Assembly: GCA_003456095.1 (NCBI GenBank)
Contig: DMPF01000114.1
Span: 1 to 5,993 of the forward strand
Length of the DNA: 5,993 nucleotides
Direction: 5' to 3'
DNA from: Bacillota bacterium
GTDB lineage: Bacteria; Bacillota; Dethiobacteria; DTU022; UBA8154
Shown: in pieces, positions 4,999-5,993 of the stretch
Numbering within the stretch: the stretch's first letter is position 1
Layout of the letters: the number at the start of each line of letters is the position of its first letter
Translations under genes and position numbers: made by a program
Notes under the pieces: model-generated
What the model was told of the DNA's origin: nothing
What the model saw: only the letters and a program-made list of their open reading frames with translations
Database searches by the model: none

Positions 4999-5353
4999 AT
5001 GGAGCAATTTATTATTGCCTTTCTGGTGGGTGGAGCTATCTGCGTAGTTGGACAGATTTTAATGGACATCTGTAAATTCACCCCCGCCCATATGACCGTG
5101 ACCATGGTAGTTTCCGGCGCCGTACTGGGGGGCCTCGGGCTTTATGAACCACTGATTAAATTCGCCGGAGCGGGTGCATCCATCCCGATCAGCAGCTTCG
5201 GTAACGCCCTGGTCAAAGGGGCCCTGCAGGAAGCGGAAAAAAACCGGCCTGCTGGGGGTGCTCACCGGTATCTTTGAAGTGACCAGCGCCGGCATCTCCG
5301 CCGCGATTATTTTTGCCTTTCTCGCGGCCCTGCTTTTTAAGCCAAAGGGTTAG
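4999..5353 (+). pseudogene. spoVAE: spoVAE, frameshifted in a poly-A run
   Basis: SpoVAE is a small spore-membrane protein of the dipicolinate channel (SpoVAEB type, about 116 residues). The frame from 4999 gives 'MEQFIIAFLVGGAICVVGQ', 'DICKFTPAHMTVTMVVSGAV', '[20 protein letters not shown]' and '[15 protein letters not shown]', all typical. It then runs out of family at a run of seven A (5237-5243) and stops at 5277 after 92 codons. Removing one A restores '[20 protein letters not shown]' and '[11 protein letters not shown]' to TAG at 5351-5353, giving 117 residues, the expected length. The lesion is thus a single +1 in a homopolymer, which could be a real mutation, a phase-variable tract or a sequencing error. 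Broken spoVAD just upstream favours real decay. Three to four membrane segments would be present in the restored protein; the last is lost in the frameshifted one. Confidence 0.85.
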
Positions 5354-5357
5354 GCAT

Positions 5358-5666
5358 TTATCTGGTTTTTTTGCTTACATAAAAACGGCCCTGCGTATCC
5401 AAAATCGCCGCGAATACTTCATTTTCATCTGTGATACCCAGGTTTCGCAGCTGTTCAAAGAGCCATGTTTTATTTAAATTGTTTTTCTGCAACTTGCCTG
5501 ACCTTCCCAAAATGGCAAATTTTATGCCCCTCCTTAAATCCAAAAAAGTAATCCGGTAGAAACTTATTATCCCCAGGATAAAGAATAAAATTACGAAAAA
5601 GCATTTCCCGTGGTGTATGGTTACGCAGATAAAACCTGGCCGCAGATTGACATGCGTGATAGAATA
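5358..5666 (-). pseudogene. 5'-truncated DUF421/YetF-like membrane protein
   Basis: The minus-strand frame is open from 5666 (after a TAA at 5669-5667) to TAA at 5360-5358. Its C-terminal 60 residues, 'KFAILGRSGKLQKNN', 'LFEQLRNLGITDENEVFAAI' and 'LDTQGRFYVSKK', resemble the cytoplasmic domain of DUF421/YetF membrane proteins. Just ahead is a hydrophobic helix 'CFFVILFFILGIISFYRITF' (about 5603-5544), the position of the last membrane segment in that family. No ATG, GTG or TTG precedes this helix in frame; the first usable start is TTG at 5543, after it, and has no ribosome binding site before it. The first two membrane segments and the start are therefore missing, and the isochorismatase-family gene begins where they should be. 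The likely explanation is a rearrangement that cut the gene. A short soluble protein from 5543 is a less likely alternative. The gene converges with spoVAE, 4 nt apart. Confidence 0.55.
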
Positions 5667-5676
5667 TTACTATATA
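5647..5676 (+). promoter_or_regulatory. Candidate promoter of the isochorismatase-family gene
   Basis: Two overlapping readings are possible. A perfect -35 TTGACA (5647-5652) with TATATA (5671-5676) has an 18-nt spacer, but initiation near 5683 would cut into the ribosome binding site at 5681-5686. An extended -10 TGATAGAAT (5657-5665) without a good -35 would start near 5672 and leave the ribosome binding site whole, so it is the better of the two. Both lie inside the leftover DUF421-like frame. Confidence 0.4.
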
Positions 5677-5693
5677 AACCGGAGGTAAATAAT

Positions 5694-5993
5694 ATGAAAA
5701 ATGCAGCCAAAGAGAAGCCAGCCCTGTTGATCATCGACATGGTGAAGGACAATATGGATTCTGAGCATCCTCTTCCCATTACGCCTTTTGCCACGCGGAT
5801 CATTGCGCCCATTAATCAATTAATCAGGATGTTCCGGGGGCAGGATTGGCCCGTAGTCTTTTCCACTGACGCTTTTTATGAGCAGGATTTTATCTTCAGC
5901 GGCCGTATGAAACCCCACTCGCTGGCGGGAAGCCGCGGCGCTGAAATTGCCGACGGCCTTGATTATCGCCCGGAAATTGATATATGGCTCCCC
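5694..5993 (+). CDS. Isochorismatase-family cysteine hydrolase, N-terminal part (3' end outside window)
   Basis: The first 100 codons of a cytoplasmic hydrolase. The ATG at 5694 follows GGAGGT (5681-5686) by 7 nt. 'PALLIIDMVKDNM' (residues 9-21) holds the Asp16 that serves as catalytic acid/base in the isochorismatase-like fold (nicotinamidase, isochorismatase, N-carbamoylsarcosine amidase). 'WPVVFSTDAFYEQD' (54-67) is the second strand with its metal- or substrate-facing residues, and 'HSLAGSRGAEI' (77-87) is the family's 'H-x-x-x-G-t-x-G-a-e' region. The catalytic Lys (expected a few residues after the final 'IWLP') and the nucleophile Cys lie beyond the window, so activity and substrate cannot be judged. 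Confidence 0.88.
   Translation, partial: MKNAAKEKPALLIIDMVKDNMDSEHPLPITPFATRIIAPINQLIRMFRGQDWPVVFSTDAFYEQDFIFSGRMKPHSLAGSRGAEIADGLDYRPEIDIWLP

Noticed and set aside
3984..5353. A novel multi-gene defence or mobile system
   Set aside because: All pieces are explained by spoVAC, spoVAD and spoVAE; no transposase, integrase, toxin, nuclease or array is visible anywhere in the window.

Overview
The window looks like a chromosomal piece of an anaerobic, endospore-forming Firmicute with a folate-dependent C1 pathway; a Peptococcaceae/Desulfotomaculum-Pelotomaculum-like or acetogenic clostridial background would fit. This rests on a spoVA spore operon, an fchA-folD pair of the type used in the Wood-Ljungdahl methyl branch, strong GGAGG-type ribosome binding sites, TTG starts and CCA-encoding tRNA genes. 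The taxonomic placement is an inference, not a match.

Layout. At the left edge lies the 3' end of an alpha/beta hydrolase gene (to 290). It is followed by fchA (387-1016) and folD (1048-1908), which are 31 nt apart and end in a strong hairpin terminator (1942-1983). FolD lacks the two residues that carry cyclohydrolase chemistry, Lys and Gln, replaced by Ala52 and Phe96. The pair therefore looks like a division of labour: FchA as methenyl-THF cyclohydrolase and FolD as methylene-THF dehydrogenase only. A separately promoted metallo-beta-lactamase-fold hydrolase (2078-3064, TTG start) comes next. It converges on a small minus-strand frame (3101-3307) that resembles the N-terminal part of a DUF2284-type metal-binding protein and is probably a remnant.

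The centre holds two divergently transcribed tRNA genes, tRNA-Leu(GAG) on minus and tRNA-Arg(CCT) on plus. The roughly 165 bp between them contains a promoter for each, an 11-bp tandem repeat and a short inverted repeat. The tRNA-Arg gene ends in a clear intrinsic terminator.

The right part holds spoVAC-spoVAD-spoVAE, the spore dipicolinate channel genes, in a decaying state. spoVAC is intact. spoVAD has two single-base frame disruptions, a loss of about 165-175 codons from its core, and a 10-bp triplicated repeat at its 3' end. spoVAE has one extra A in a poly-A run. Five bases beyond it, on the other strand, is the C-terminal part of a DUF421/YetF-like membrane protein that has lost its start. 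The window ends in the first 100 codons of an isochorismatase-family hydrolase.

I found no CRISPR array, insertion sequence, or unmistakably new system. The points most worth following are the FolD active-site substitutions beside FchA, the eroding spoVA operon (which implies another functional copy elsewhere if the organism still sporulates), and the two truncated genes.
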